From positions 1,240,001 through 1,304,000 of the forward strand of contig NZ_CP035119.1 in NCBI RefSeq assembly GCF_004087835.1: a DNA stretch of 64,000 bases, written 5' to 3'. The first letter of the stretch is position 1, and every line of letters starts with the position of its first letter. Below, piece by piece: positions 1 through 7,836 of the stretch. A program made the position numbers and the translations under genes. Below the pieces are notes generated by a model. That model had not been told where the DNA came from. It worked only from the letters and a program-made list of their open reading frames with translations, and searched no databases. This DNA is from Halorussus pelagicus. Its GTDB lineage: Archaea > Halobacteriota > Halobacteria > Halobacteriales > Haladaptataceae.

Positions 1-633
1 CTCGACGACTTCCTCGACGAACCGCTTCTCGACGACCACTCACCAGAACCCCATCCGTTCCTCCGGGGGTCCATCGCCTGCACCGGAACGGAATACTGCT
101 CGCTCTCCATCGTGGAGACGAAGAATCGGATGGTCCGGTACGGCCGCTGGCTGAAGGAGAACGTGCCGGTTCCCGAGGGCGTCGAGGACTTCCACATCCA
201 CCTCTCGGGCTGTACGGCCTCCTGCGCACAGCCCCAAATCGCGGACATCTCCCTGCGCGGCATGAAGGCTCGCAAGGACGGCGAACCGGTCGAAGCCTTC
301 GACGTTGGTCTCGGCGGTGGTCTCGGCGAGAACCCCGAGTTCGCCGACTGGGTGGAGATGCGCGTCCCCGCCGACGAGGTGCCGGGCTACATCCGGAATC
401 TGTTGGCGACCTACGAGGAGGACCGCGAGGAGGGCGAGAGCTTCCGTGACTTCGTTCGGGACCGCGACGAGGACGAAATGCAGGCCCTCGCCGACCCCGA
501 GGAGACCGACTACGAGGACCCCTACATGCACAACACGAAGATGACGTGGTACCCCTACGCCGATGAGGACGCGATGGCCGACTCGCCAGCGCCGACCGAC
601 GGGCAGGGAGCGCCGCTTTCGGGGGACGACTGA
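1..633 (+). CDS. nirA: Ferredoxin-dependent nitrite (or sulfite) reductase, C-terminal part
   Basis: The gene is cut by the left edge; the frame is open from base 1 and about 210 C-terminal residues are visible. Two cysteine pairs typical of siroheme/4Fe-4S reductases are present: CTGTEYC (visible residues 27-33) and CTASC (71-75). In this family they ligate the 4Fe-4S cluster, and the last Cys bridges to siroheme. The enzyme class performs six-electron reduction of nitrite to ammonia (or sulfite to sulfide) in the cytoplasm with ferredoxin as donor. Siroheme-synthesis genes follow directly, which fits either substrate. Assimilatory nitrite reductase is inferred from similarity to haloarchaeal NasD/NirA proteins; a sulfite reductase role cannot be excluded. 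The acidic tail is typical of halophiles. Confidence 0.85.
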   Translation, partial: LDDFLDEPLLDDHSPEPHPFLRGSIACTGTEYCSLSIVETKNRMVRYGRWLKENVPVPEGVEDFHIHLSGCTASCAQPQIADISLRGMKARKDGEPVEAFDVGLGGGLGENPEFADWVEMRVPADEVPGYIRNLLATYEEDREEGESFRDFVRDRDEDEMQALADPEETDYEDPYMHNTKMTWYPYADEDAMADSPAPTDGQGAPLSGDD

Positions 634-963
634 ATGGCCGACCGCGTGCTGAAGGTCAACGCGTACACGACGCTTGACCTCGTGGACGCCCGCGTGGAGG
701 GCCACGGTTTCGAGGAGTCGGCGTACGCCACGCTGAACGCGACCGCGGCCCGCAACGCCCCCGAGCGCGTCGAGTTGCAACTCGAACTCGACAACACGGA
801 CCTCGACGCGCTCCCGTCCCACGCCGACAGCGTGGCTCTCTCGCCCGAACAGGCCCGGACGCTCGCCGCCGACTTGGAGAAACACGCCGAGCGAGTCGAG
901 CGAGCGCAGGCGAGTGCCGACGACAAGAGAGCCGAAAGCGGAACCACCGCCGACGATGACTGA
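634..963 (+). CDS. Small conserved haloarchaeal protein (DUF6360-like)
   Basis: A 109-residue acidic protein starting one base after the reductase stop codon, so almost certainly co-transcribed. It has no signal peptide or membrane segment. The N-terminal two thirds (MADRVLKVNAYTTLDLVDAR onward) resemble a conserved haloarchaeal family often annotated as DUF6360; that name is from memory. The C-terminal 25 residues are a charged, probably disordered tail. Its stop overlaps the next start. Position between the reductase and siroheme genes suggests a role linked to that enzyme, but nothing in the sequence defines a function. Confidence 0.8.
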   Translation: MADRVLKVNAYTTLDLVDARVEGHGFEESAYATLNATAARNAPERVELQLELDNTDLDALPSHADSVALSPEQARTLAADLEKHAERVERAQASADDKRAESGTTADDD

Positions 964-2560
964 GCAGGCGTTGATAATCGCGGGCCACGGCTCCCACCGG
1001 AATCCCGATTCGGCGACCCCGGTCCACCGGGCGGTCGCCGCGGCCCGCGATGACGGTTCCTTCGCCGAGGTCCGCCCGGCGTTCTGGAAGGAAGCGCCGT
1101 CGCTCCGCGAAGTCGTCCACACCGTAGACGCCGCGGAGGCCATCGTCGTTCCGCTGTTCGTCAGCGAGGGCTACTTCGTCGAGCAGGTCCTCCCCCGAGA
1201 GTTCGGTCTCGGCGAGGAGGACCGCGCCGGGGAAGGCGACGACGCGCCGACGCTGCGCTACGCCGACCCCATCGGCACCCATCCCGCGATGACCGAAGTT
1301 ATCGCGGCGCGCGCTCGGCGAATGCTCGGCGGTGAGTCCGCCGACGCGTCGGCGGACGAGGCGGCCGCGTCGGCGGAAGACGCCGCGCTCGCCGTCGTCG
1401 GACACGGCACCGAGCGCAACCCGAACAGCGCGGACGCAGTGTACGACCACGTCGAGGCGCTCCGCGAGGGGAGCGAGTTCGCGGCGGTCGGCGCGCTGTT
1501 CATGGACGAAGCGCCCTACGTCGAGGACGTTCTCGACGAGTTCGACGCCGACGAAATCGCCGTCGTCCCGCTGTTCACCGCCGACGGGTTCCACACCCGC
1601 GACGAGATTCCGGAACTGCTCGGCCTGACCGACGACCCGAAGACGGGCTATCCCGTCCCCGGAACCGTCGAGGACCGCCGCATCTGGTACTCCTCGGCGG
1701 TCGGCACCGACCCGCTCGTCGTGGACGTGGTTCTCGAACGCGCCGCGGAGGCGGGCGGAAACGTGGACGCCTCCGCCACGCCGACCGACTCGCGCTTCGT
1801 CCGCGAGACGGCGGGCGAGGCCTTCGTCTCGTGGGTCGAAGGAATTCCCAACGCCCGCGTCTGGGGCGAACTCGCCGTCGGCATGGCCGACGGCGAGACC
1901 GAGGGCTACGACCTGCGCCACCGGAGCGACCGCGGCGTGCCCGAGGCGGACCTCGAATCGCGGTCCGTCGCCGACCTGCGCGAAGAGGTCCGGTACGCCG
2001 ACGACGGACGATACCGGCCGTTCGCTGGCGAGGCGACGCTCCCGTCGGGATGGGTCGCCTCGGGTCTCGACCGCGGCGAGTTGTTGCAGGCCGTTTCGAC
2101 CGTCTACCCCGCCGGAGTCGAACAGTGGGCCGCCGAGCGCGCTGGCGACCTCGACCCGGTTCCGTTCCGGGCGGTCGCCGACCGCCAGACTGGCATCTAC
2201 GACTGTGTGAGCGACTGCTCGCGGGCGGAAGTGTCGGGAGCCGTCAAAGCGACCTGCGGCAACTGCGCGAAGCGGCGAGCGTGGGACGCCGAGGGCGAAT
2301 CTCCGGAGAGTAAGTCCGGCGAAGAGACCGCGCTCCCCTGCCGAGAGCCGTGTTCGTTCCTCGTCGCCGCGGCCCGCGAGTTCCACCGCCACGAGGGAGA
2401 CGCGAGCGACGACGAATCGAGCGGAGAGGCATCGACCGACGACCGACCGACCGAGAGCGACCCGTCCGTGCCTCGCGGCGACCTGACCGACCCGGCGAAC
2501 GTCTACCGGGTTCGGTACCGCCGGGCGCGAGACGGCCAGACGGAGCGACCCGAACCATGA
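956..2560 (+). CDS. cbiX: Two-domain CbiX chelatase fused to DR2241-type Fe-S domain
   Basis: A 534-residue protein; the start is the ATG that overlaps the preceding stop codon and begins MTEQALIIAGHGSH. Two CbiX-type chelatase domains lie in tandem: motif IIAGHGSHRNPDS with His11, and VVGHGTERNPNS with His150. These His residues are the expected metal/tetrapyrrole ligands. Residues about 250-534 resemble the DR2241 module, and a cysteine cluster (CVSDC, CGNC, CREPC, about residues 416-470) looks like a 4Fe-4S site. The family inserts Fe or Co into sirohydrochlorin. Next to a siroheme enzyme and a methyltransferase, ferrochelation to siroheme is the likely job. The Asp/Glu/Ser-rich tail is probably disordered. 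Which of the two chelatase domains is active cannot be told. Confidence 0.88.
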   Translation: MTEQALIIAGHGSHRNPDSATPVHRAVAAARDDGSFAEVRPAFWKEAPSLREVVHTVDAAEAIVVPLFVSEGYFVEQVLPREFGLGEEDRAGEGDDAPTLRYADPIGTHPAMTEVIAARARRMLGGESADASADEAAASAEDAALAVVGHGTERNPNSADAVYDHVEALREGSEFAAVGALFMDEAPYVEDVLDEFDADEIAVVPLFTADGFHTRDEIPELLGLTDDPKTGYPVPGTVEDRRIWYSSAVGTDPLVVDVVLERAAEAGGNVDASATPTDSRFVRETAGEAFVSWVEGIPNARVWGELAVGMADGETEGYDLRHRSDRGVPEADLESRSVADLREEVRYADDGRYRPFAGEATLPSGWVASGLDRGELLQAVSTVYPAGVEQWAAERAGDLDPVPFRAVADRQTGIYDCVSDCSRAEVSGAVKATCGNCAKRRAWDAEGESPESKSGEETALPCREPCSFLVAAAREFHRHEGDASDDESSGEASTDDRPTESDPSVPRGDLTDPANVYRVRYRRARDGQTERPEP

Positions 2561-3411
2561 GCCACCCGAACCAAAACGCGACTACCGGCACCGTCTCCCT
2601 CGTCGGCGCGGGACCGGGCGACCCCGAACTGCTAACCGTCAAAGCCCGGCGACTGCTCGACGTGGCCGACACCGTCTTCCACGACAACCTCGTGGGCGAC
2701 GCCCTCGTGGAAACGATTCCCGACTGCACGACCGTCGAGAACGTCGGCAAGCGACCCGGCGGCGAGCGGACGCCCCAAGCCGAAATCAACGATCTGCTCG
2801 TGCGCGAGGCGAAAGCGGGCCGCGACGTGGTGCGACTGAAGGGCGGCGACCCGACCACCTTCGGCCGGGGCGGCGAGGAGGCCGAATACCTCGCGCGCCA
2901 CGGCGTCTCCTTCGAGTTCGTGCCGGGCGTGACCAGCGCGATTGCGGGACCGAGCGCCGCAGGCATCCCGGCGACCCACCGCGACCACGCCTCGGCGCTC
3001 GCGGTCGTCACGGGCCACGAGGACCCGACGAAGGAGGACAGCGCCATCGACTGGGACGCGCTGGCCGACATCGTGTCGGCAGGCGGAACTCTCGTCGTGC
3101 TGATGGGCGTGGGCCGACTCCCCGACAACGTCGCCGCGCTCGAAGACCGCGGCGTCGGCACGGAGACGCCGGTCGCTATGGTCGAGCGCGCGACGCTCCC
3201 GAGCGAGCGGACCGTGACCGGCACCCTCGACACCATCGTCGAGCGCGCCCGAGCGACGGACATCGAACCCCCGGCCGTCACCGTCGTCGGCGACGTGGTG
3301 AACGTCCGCGAAACGGTCGCGGACTGCCTCGGCGGGGCCGCGGGCGAGTTGGGTCCGGCGGTCGGCGTCGGGGGTCGCGCCGAGGAGGAAATCGAGGTGA
3401 ACCAGCCGTGA
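2557..3411 (+). CDS. cobA: Uroporphyrinogen-III C-methyltransferase (SUMT)
   Basis: A 284-residue tetrapyrrole methylase; the ATG overlaps the stop of cbiX (ATGA), so translation is coupled. The N-terminal signature VGAGPGDPELLTVKA (about residues 14-28), the VRLKGGDPTTFGRGGEE block and the FVPGVTSAIAGPSAAGIP block are diagnostic of SUMT. It transfers two methyl groups from SAM to uroporphyrinogen III, giving precorrin-2, the precursor of siroheme and cobalamin. Upstream cbiX supplies the chelation step; the precorrin-2 dehydrogenase needed between them is not in this window. The length matches single-domain SUMTs rather than the trifunctional CysG. Confidence 0.95.
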   Translation: MSHPNQNATTGTVSLVGAGPGDPELLTVKARRLLDVADTVFHDNLVGDALVETIPDCTTVENVGKRPGGERTPQAEINDLLVREAKAGRDVVRLKGGDPTTFGRGGEEAEYLARHGVSFEFVPGVTSAIAGPSAAGIPATHRDHASALAVVTGHEDPTKEDSAIDWDALADIVSAGGTLVVLMGVGRLPDNVAALEDRGVGTETPVAMVERATLPSERTVTGTLDTIVERARATDIEPPAVTVVGDVVNVRETVADCLGGAAGELGPAVGVGGRAEEEIEVNQP

Positions 3412-4535
3412 GCGGCGAGCGAGTTCGGGATGGCGCGGTCGGTGCCGACGACGCCCCGGAAATCGACGGCGAGTGGCCGCTCCGCCGCCTCCTGACGGAA
3501 GGGGGTATCGGCTCCGGCCCGAAGACCGCCGACGACATGAGCTACGAGCAATCGCGCGAGGCGTTCGACCGCGTACTGGTCGGAAATCCGGACCCGGCCA
3601 CGCTCGGCGCGTTCCTGCTGGCGAATCGCTGGAAGGAGAGTACCCCCGAGGAGTTGGCCGGGTTCGCCGACTCGATGCGCGAGCGGTCGGTCGTCTCGGC
3701 GACCCCCGACGCCGACCCAGTGGACTGCGGGGGCAACTACGACGGCAAGCAAAAGACCGCGGTGCTGGGCGTCGCTTCGGGACTGGTCGCGGCCGCGGCG
3801 GGGACGCCCGTGGTCGCCCACAGCGGGCCGTCGCTCCCCGCCAAGCACGGCACGACCTACGGCGACGTGCTGGCGGCGTTGGGCGTTCCGACCGACCTCG
3901 ACCCCGCAGACAGCGCAGCGATGACCGACGAGGTGGGCTTCGGTTTCTACGCCCAGTCGCGGTTCAACCCGCTGGTCCACGACCTGCGGGAGACCCGCGA
4001 GTCAGTCGGCGTCCGGACCTCCATCAACACTGTCGAGACGCTGGCGAACCCGGCGAACGCCCCCGTTCACTTCGGGAGCTTCTACCACCTCTCGTACGCC
4101 GAGCGCATCGCGGGCACCGTCCGCGAGAGCACGGAACTGCCCTTCGAGCGCGTCGTGATGGCCCAAGGTATGGAGGGGTACGACGACGTGCGCCCCGGCA
4201 CGACGCGAGTCGCCGAGTGGGCCGCCGAGTCGGGAACCGAAGGCGGTCGAATCGAGGACGACGAAGTCGAGACGGCGAACTTCGGCGTCGAGTTCGAGCG
4301 CGATGACCTCCGGGTCGAGGACCTGCCCGCCGACTCCGCGCGCGTCACCGAGGCGGTGCTTTCGGGCGAGCGCGACGGACCGTTCGCCGACGCGGTGGCG
4401 CTCAACGCTGGATTCCGAATCTACGCGGGCGGCGGCGCGGAATCGGTCGGCGCGGGCGTCGAGCGAGCGCGAGACGCCCTTGCCGACGGGAGCGCGGCGA
4501 AACGGCTCGACGCGCTCCGCGCGTTCGAGCCGTGA
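3408..4535 (+). CDS. TrpD-like (anthranilate phosphoribosyltransferase family) protein
   Basis: A 375-residue protein with a GTG start overlapping the stop of the methyltransferase gene. Residues 40-100 match the TrpD N-terminal helical domain (LGAFLLANRWKESTPEELAG). The pattern VLGVASGLVAAAAGTPVVAH followed by KHGTTYGDVLAALG matches the TrpD catalytic core. The canonical GTGGDG phosphate-binding loop is replaced by CGGNYDGK (about 107-114), as in divergent TrpD2-type paralogs. It is unlikely to be the tryptophan enzyme because no other trp gene is nearby and the binding loop is altered. The context points to nitrogen assimilation or siroheme metabolism, but the substrate is unknown. Confidence 0.82.
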   Translation: MSGERVRDGAVGADDAPEIDGEWPLRRLLTEGGIGSGPKTADDMSYEQSREAFDRVLVGNPDPATLGAFLLANRWKESTPEELAGFADSMRERSVVSATPDADPVDCGGNYDGKQKTAVLGVASGLVAAAAGTPVVAHSGPSLPAKHGTTYGDVLAALGVPTDLDPADSAAMTDEVGFGFYAQSRFNPLVHDLRETRESVGVRTSINTVETLANPANAPVHFGSFYHLSYAERIAGTVRESTELPFERVVMAQGMEGYDDVRPGTTRVAEWAAESGTEGGRIEDDEVETANFGVEFERDDLRVEDLPADSARVTEAVLSGERDGPFADAVALNAGFRIYAGGGAESVGAGVERARDALADGSAAKRLDALRAFEP

Positions 4536-4587
4536 GCCGGTGGACAGCTACGTGCGTCTTTAACAGTTGTTCTGCGGTTTTAGACAA

Positions 4588-4595
4588 TTATATAG
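4588..4595 (+). promoter_or_regulatory. TATA box (TTATATAG)
   Basis: The box lies about 25 bases before the ATG at 4617, the spacing expected of an archaeal promoter for a leaderless transcript. It would drive the small ORF and the phosphatase gene. Confidence 0.5.
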
Positions 4596-4616
4596 TTAGT
4601 TTTACGTTGTTCAAAG

Positions 4617-4799
4617 ATGGCTAAGAGCGACCGCGAATCGACGGCGGGGCGACGAGACGACGCGACGATTGTCGTCGTTTCTGAGACTGGAAAAAGAGCT
4701 AAGACGGTAGAAGAAAGACCACGATTCGTGCAACGAGACGCGGCCCAGCGACGAGTCGTCGCCACCAAAGCGGGCGACGACTCGGAGGTCGAAGCGTGA
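4617..4799 (+). CDS. Small basic hypothetical protein
   Basis: A 60-residue ORF (MAKSDRESTAGRRDDATIVV...) that starts at the expected leaderless position behind a TATA box and overlaps the next gene by 4 bases. It is rich in Arg, Lys, Asp and Glu and has no Cys, membrane helix or recognisable motif. The promoter spacing and stop/start overlap are the main support. It might instead be untranslated leader. I do not recognise a family. Confidence 0.5.
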   Translation: MAKSDRESTAGRRDDATIVVVSETGKRAKTVEERPRFVQRDAAQRRVVATKAGDDSEVEA

Positions 4800-5206
4800 C
4801 GAAAATCGCCTTCGTCTGCGTTCAAAACGCAGGGCGGAGTCAGATGGCGACCGCGTTCGCGGAACAGGAAAGAGCGGACCGCGAGACGGAGTCCGTCGAA
4901 ATCGTCACCGGCGGCACCGACCCCGCCGACCACGTCCACGAGGAAGTGGTCGAAGTGATGGCCGAGCGCGACTTCGACCTCTCGGACCGGACGCCCCGCG
5001 AAGTGACCCGCGAGGAGTTGCATGACTGCGACTACGCCATCACGATGGGCTGTTCGGCCGAGGATGTCTGTCCCGCGACGTGGTCGGGCGAGAACCGCGA
5101 TTGGGGGTTAGACGACCCGGACGGGCAGAGTCTCGACGCCGTGCGGGCGATTCGAGACGAAATCGAGGGGCGAGTGGCCGACCTCTTCGACGAACTCGCG
5201 GACTGA
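4796..5206 (+). CDS. Low-molecular-weight phosphatase / ArsC-type arsenate reductase family
   Basis: A 136-residue protein with a GTG start overlapping the preceding stop. It shows the CX5R phosphate loop CVQNAGRS (Cys8, Arg14) and a DDPDG loop (around Asp106-107) that supplies the catalytic acid. Two further cysteines, Cys86 and Cys92 (GCSAEDVC), sit where ArsC enzymes carry their redox relay, which favours arsenate reductase over tyrosine phosphatase. The relay spacing is 6 rather than the 7 remembered for the staphylococcal enzyme. No other ars gene is adjacent. Confidence 0.87.
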   Translation: MTKIAFVCVQNAGRSQMATAFAEQERADRETESVEIVTGGTDPADHVHEEVVEVMAERDFDLSDRTPREVTREELHDCDYAITMGCSAEDVCPATWSGENRDWGLDDPDGQSLDAVRAIRDEIEGRVADLFDELAD

Positions 5207-5266
5207 ACTGGGACCTGTCGTCCCCGAGTAGGAAGATTCTTCCCTCCGCGTGTCCCAGATTGGCCC

Positions 5267-5443
5267 ATGAGTGAGTTTACTGTACGCGGCAAGTTCCAAG
5301 CCAGAGACGGCTGGCAAGAGTTCGAGACGAGTGTCAACGCAGAGAACGAGAACGTCGCCGAGGAGCGCACCTACACCAACTTCGGCGGTCGTCACGGTCT
5401 GAAGCGGACGCAGGTCGAGATCGAGGAGGTCGAAGGACAATGA
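5267..5443 (+). CDS. rpl18a: 50S ribosomal protein L18Ae (LX/L20e)
   Basis: A 58-residue protein, MSEFTVRGKFQARDGWQEFE at the N-terminus, matching archaeal LX in length and in the FTVRGKF and HGLKRTQVEIEEV regions. It is the first gene of a conserved archaeal order rpl18a-pfdA-ftsY. The stop overlaps the pfdA start (ATGA). The protein binds the large ribosomal subunit. No gene lies between it and the preceding phosphatase. Confidence 0.93.
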   Translation: MSEFTVRGKFQARDGWQEFETSVNAENENVAEERTYTNFGGRHGLKRTQVEIEEVEGQ

Positions 5444-5904
5444 TGGGCGGCGGCGGCAACCCCGAACTGCAGGAACTGTCCCAGCAGCTTCAGGAACTCG
5501 AAGAGCAACAGGAACAACTCGAAGGCGAAATCGAGGACCTCGAAGACGAGAAGGGCGACATCGACGAGGCCATCGAGACCATCGGCGCGCTGGACACCGG
5601 TTCCATCGTGCAGGTTCCCCTCGGCGGCGGCGCACACGTCCGCGCGGAAGTTCAGGACCTCGACGAAATCGTCGTGGAACTGGGCGGCGGCTACGCCGCC
5701 GAGCGCGACGAGGAGAACGCGGTCGAGACCCTCGAAAACAAGCAGGACACCCTCGACGAGCGCATTTCGGACCTCGAAGACGAAGTCAGCGAAGTCGAAG
5801 AGCAGAGTTCGGAACTGGAGCAGAAGGCCCAGCAACTCCAGCAACAGCAGATGCAACAGCAGATGCAGCAGATGCAGGGCGAGCAGAACGACGAGGACGA
5901 GTAA
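5440..5904 (+). CDS. pfdA: Prefoldin subunit alpha
   Basis: A 154-residue protein with the prefoldin layout: an N-terminal coiled coil (about residues 6-50, rich in Gln/Glu/Leu), a central beta-hairpin section containing GSIVQVPLGGGAHVRAEV (about 53-75), and a C-terminal coiled coil (about 88-150) ending in a Gln/Met-rich stretch. With the beta subunit, encoded elsewhere, it forms the hexameric cytosolic chaperone that passes unfolded proteins to the thermosome. Its start overlaps rpl18a and ftsY follows after 6 bases, so it is part of one operon. Confidence 0.95.
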   Translation: MMGGGGNPELQELSQQLQELEEQQEQLEGEIEDLEDEKGDIDEAIETIGALDTGSIVQVPLGGGAHVRAEVQDLDEIVVELGGGYAAERDEENAVETLENKQDTLDERISDLEDEVSEVEEQSSELEQKAQQLQQQQMQQQMQQMQGEQNDEDE

Positions 5905-5910
5905 TCGGCG

Positions 5911-7017
5911 ATGTTCGACAGCCTGAAGGACAAACTCGGGAGTTTCCGGAAAGACGTAGAGGAGACAACCGAGGAGAAGGCCGAGGAAGCCGAGGCGGAC
6001 GCGGACGCCGACGCGGAACCCGAAGCCCAACCCGAGACGACGGCCGACGCCGAGGCGCAGGCGGCGGCCGACCCTGAAACTGCGGAGTCCGAGGAGTCGT
6101 CGGACGACGAGTCCGACGCCTCGTCCGGCCGGAGCTTCGCGCAGAAGGCCAAGTCGTTCGCCAAAGGCGAAATCGTCATCGAAGAGCAGGACCTCGAAGA
6201 CCCCCTCTGGGAGTTAGAGATGGCTCTGCTGGAGAGCGACGTGGAGATGAACGTCGCCAACGAGATTCTGGAGAACATCCGCGAGGACCTCGTGGGCGCG
6301 ACGCGGTCGTTCAGCAGCGAGACTGCCGACGTGGTCGAGCAGGCGCTTCACGACTCCCTGCTGAAGGTCATCTCGGTCGGCCAGTTCGACTTCGACCAGC
6401 GAATCAGGGAGGCCGACAAGCCCGTCACCATCATCTTCACGGGCGTCAACGGCGTCGGCAAGACGACGACCATCGCAAAGCTCTCGAAGTATTTCGAGAA
6501 ACAGGGTCTCTCGGCGGTGCTGGCCAATGGCGACACCTACCGCGCCGGGGCCAACGAGCAGATTCAGGAACACGCCGACAACCTCGACAAAAAGCTCATC
6601 TCCCACGAGCAGGGCGGCGACCCCGCGGCGGTCATCTACGACGCCGTGGAGTTCGCCGACTCGAACGACATCGACGTGGTGCTTGGCGACACCGCCGGTC
6701 GCCTGCACACCGACGAGGGCCTGATGGACCAGTTGGAAAAAATCGGGCGCGTCGTGGACCCGGACATGACCCTCTTCGTTGACGAGGCCGTGGCCGGGCA
6801 GGACGCGGTCCAGCGCGCCAAGCAGTTCAACGAAGCGGCGGAAATCGACGGCGCGGTGCTGACGAAGGCCGACGCCGACTCCCAAGGCGGCGCGGCCATC
6901 TCCATCGCCCACGTCACGGGCAAGCCCATCCTCTTCCTCGGTGTCGGACAGGGCTACGACCACATCGAGAAGTTCGAACCCGAGGAACTCGTCGAAAGTC
7001 TCCTCGGTGAGGAGTAG
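5911..7017 (+). CDS. ftsY: Signal recognition particle receptor FtsY
   Basis: A 368-residue SRP GTPase. Residues 1-75 form a very acidic A domain (repeated EAD/DAD), followed by the N domain helices and the G domain. GTPase motifs are GVNGVGKTT (about residue 178), GDTAGR (about 259) and TKAD (about 318), with the SRP-specific GQGYDHIEKFEPEE near the C-terminus. It docks ribosome-nascent chain-SRP complexes at the membrane and forms the GTPase pair with Ffh, encoded at 7958. It is the last gene of the rpl18a-pfdA-ftsY operon; a short T run (7030-7034) follows. Confidence 0.97.
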   Translation: MFDSLKDKLGSFRKDVEETTEEKAEEAEADADADAEPEAQPETTADAEAQAAADPETAESEESSDDESDASSGRSFAQKAKSFAKGEIVIEEQDLEDPLWELEMALLESDVEMNVANEILENIREDLVGATRSFSSETADVVEQALHDSLLKVISVGQFDFDQRIREADKPVTIIFTGVNGVGKTTTIAKLSKYFEKQGLSAVLANGDTYRAGANEQIQEHADNLDKKLISHEQGGDPAAVIYDAVEFADSNDIDVVLGDTAGRLHTDEGLMDQLEKIGRVVDPDMTLFVDEAVAGQDAVQRAKQFNEAAEIDGAVLTKADADSQGGAAISIAHVTGKPILFLGVGQGYDHIEKFEPEELVESLLGEE

Positions 7018-7059
7018 TTCGGCGAGCCATTTTTCGCGTCAGGTTCGGAATTGACCCGT

Positions 7060-7329
7060 TCAGCCGCGGTATCGCAACGCGACCACGACGTTCGCCACGG
7101 TGAGCGCCAGGGTCACGAGACCGAGCGTGAACAGTTCGACCGGGAGATTCCGAAAGAGGAGCCAGTAGGCCGTCAACAGAAGTCCGAGCGCGGCGACGAT
7201 GTTGTATGGTTCGGCAGCCAGTTCGCTCGCCAGACTAGTCGTTCCGTCACTCGCGTCGCCTGCCACGCCGGTGCGCTCGCCCGTCGTTCCCACCGAGTTA
7301 TCGCGTGTCTTGTTTAAATCGCGTGCCAT
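7060..7329 (-). CDS. Small membrane protein, two predicted TM helices
   Basis: An 89-residue protein. The first 38 residues are hydrophilic (MARDLNKTRDNSVGTTGERT...). They are followed by two hydrophobic segments (about 42-60 and 66-84) separated by RNLPVE, and a short basic end (ALRYRG). The basic end after the second helix and the hydrophilic N-terminus suggest both termini face the cytoplasm. It lies convergent to ftsY and apart from other minus-strand genes. No family is recognised. Confidence 0.72.
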   Translation of the reverse strand: MARDLNKTRDNSVGTTGERTGVAGDASDGTTSLASELAAEPYNIVAALGLLLTAYWLLFRNLPVELFTLGLVTLALTVANVVVALRYRG

Positions 7330-7478
7330 ACATTGAACTTATGCGGACGGGAGTCCCTGACGATACGTAATAAGGATACCGGCCGGTTCAACGGCGGAGT
7401 TGTCGCTGGACGAGGTACCGAATACCGTCGAAAACTGTGTGGAGAGGTTACTAGAAAGTCTCCGTAGAACGGAAAATC

Positions 7479-7500
7479 GCGCGGTGCTAGGACACCGCGC
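7479..7500. repeat. Perfect hairpin A, loop CTAGGA
   Basis: An 8-bp perfect stem (GCGCGGTG / CACCGCGC) encloses the hexamer CTAGGA. It is followed by AACGATGATGTGGACTTC. Hairpin B at 7650 has the same loop and the same stem length but different stem bases. Confidence 0.85.
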
Positions 7501-7649
7501 AACGATGATGTGGACTTCCTTCTGGGTGCGATGGCCGAAGTAGTCTCGGTCTCCGGCTACAGCGATTCGTATTCGTTCTACCCATATAGGATTTTTGGTT
7601 CGTGAACTCTTTTTACAACATTTAAGTAATATAGTCGAAATCCACATTC

Positions 7650-7671
7650 GCGCAACGCTAGGACGTTGCGC
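7650..7671. repeat. Perfect hairpin B, loop CTAGGA, abutting a start codon
   Basis: An 8-bp perfect stem (GCGCAACG / CGTTGCGC) encloses CTAGGA. The last base touches the ATG at 7672. A TTTAAG/ATATAG-rich stretch at 7621-7634 would place a transcription start inside the palindrome, so it could act as an operator or as a 5' mRNA hairpin. Confidence 0.85.
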
Positions 7672-7836
7672 ATGAGAAAAAACATGTTGTGGCTAGCCTC
7701 TTCGCTGGTAGCGATGGTCGTAGTCGGTGTTCTCAGTCTCCGGTTCGTGCCGAGACGCTGGGAAAGCGTAGACCTGAAGGTCAGGCCGTGGGGTCTGACC
7801 GTGTCGGCAGACAGCGACCCCGATAATCCCGAATAG
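7672..7836 (+). CDS. Small single-pass membrane protein behind a hairpin
   Basis: A 54-residue ORF. After MRKN comes one strong hydrophobic helix ([18 protein letters not shown], about residues 6-23), then a basic patch (RFVPRR) and a polar tail ending SDPDNPE. The start codon directly follows hairpin B. It is too short for statistical certainty, but the helix, acidic end and promoter-like AT tract support it. A 52-residue membrane ORF at 51993-52151 has the same arrangement of palindrome then ATG. Function unknown. Confidence 0.5.
   Translation: MRKNMLWLASSLVAMVVVGVLSLRFVPRRWESVDLKVRPWGLTVSADSDPDNPE

Larger units (their letters stand above)
7330..7671. other. Intergenic patch with paired hairpins, no confident gene
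   Basis: No convincing protein gene was found between the 7329 start and the 7672 start. On the plus strand a start-less open stretch ends at 7549 (reads PNTVENCVERLLESLRR in part) and could be a decayed gene. The stretch from about 7565 to 7640 is AT-rich. Two 22-bp hairpins with the same loop lie at 7479-7500 and 7650-7671. Confidence 0.6.

Noticed and set aside
656-2392. Long minus-strand open frame opposite the siroheme genes
   Set aside because: It is the antisense shadow of real plus-strand genes; it is Arg/Val/His-rich without motifs, whereas the plus-strand frames carry clear CbiX and SUMT signatures.
4580-5023. Minus-strand 147-codon frame over the phosphatase gene
   Set aside because: Antisense shadow of the ArsC-like gene, which has a complete CX5R motif and overlaps its upstream gene in operon style.
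7051-7317. Plus-strand 88-codon frame after ftsY
   Set aside because: It lies opposite a minus-strand membrane ORF with two clear hydrophobic helices; the plus-strand reading is basic and Gln-rich.
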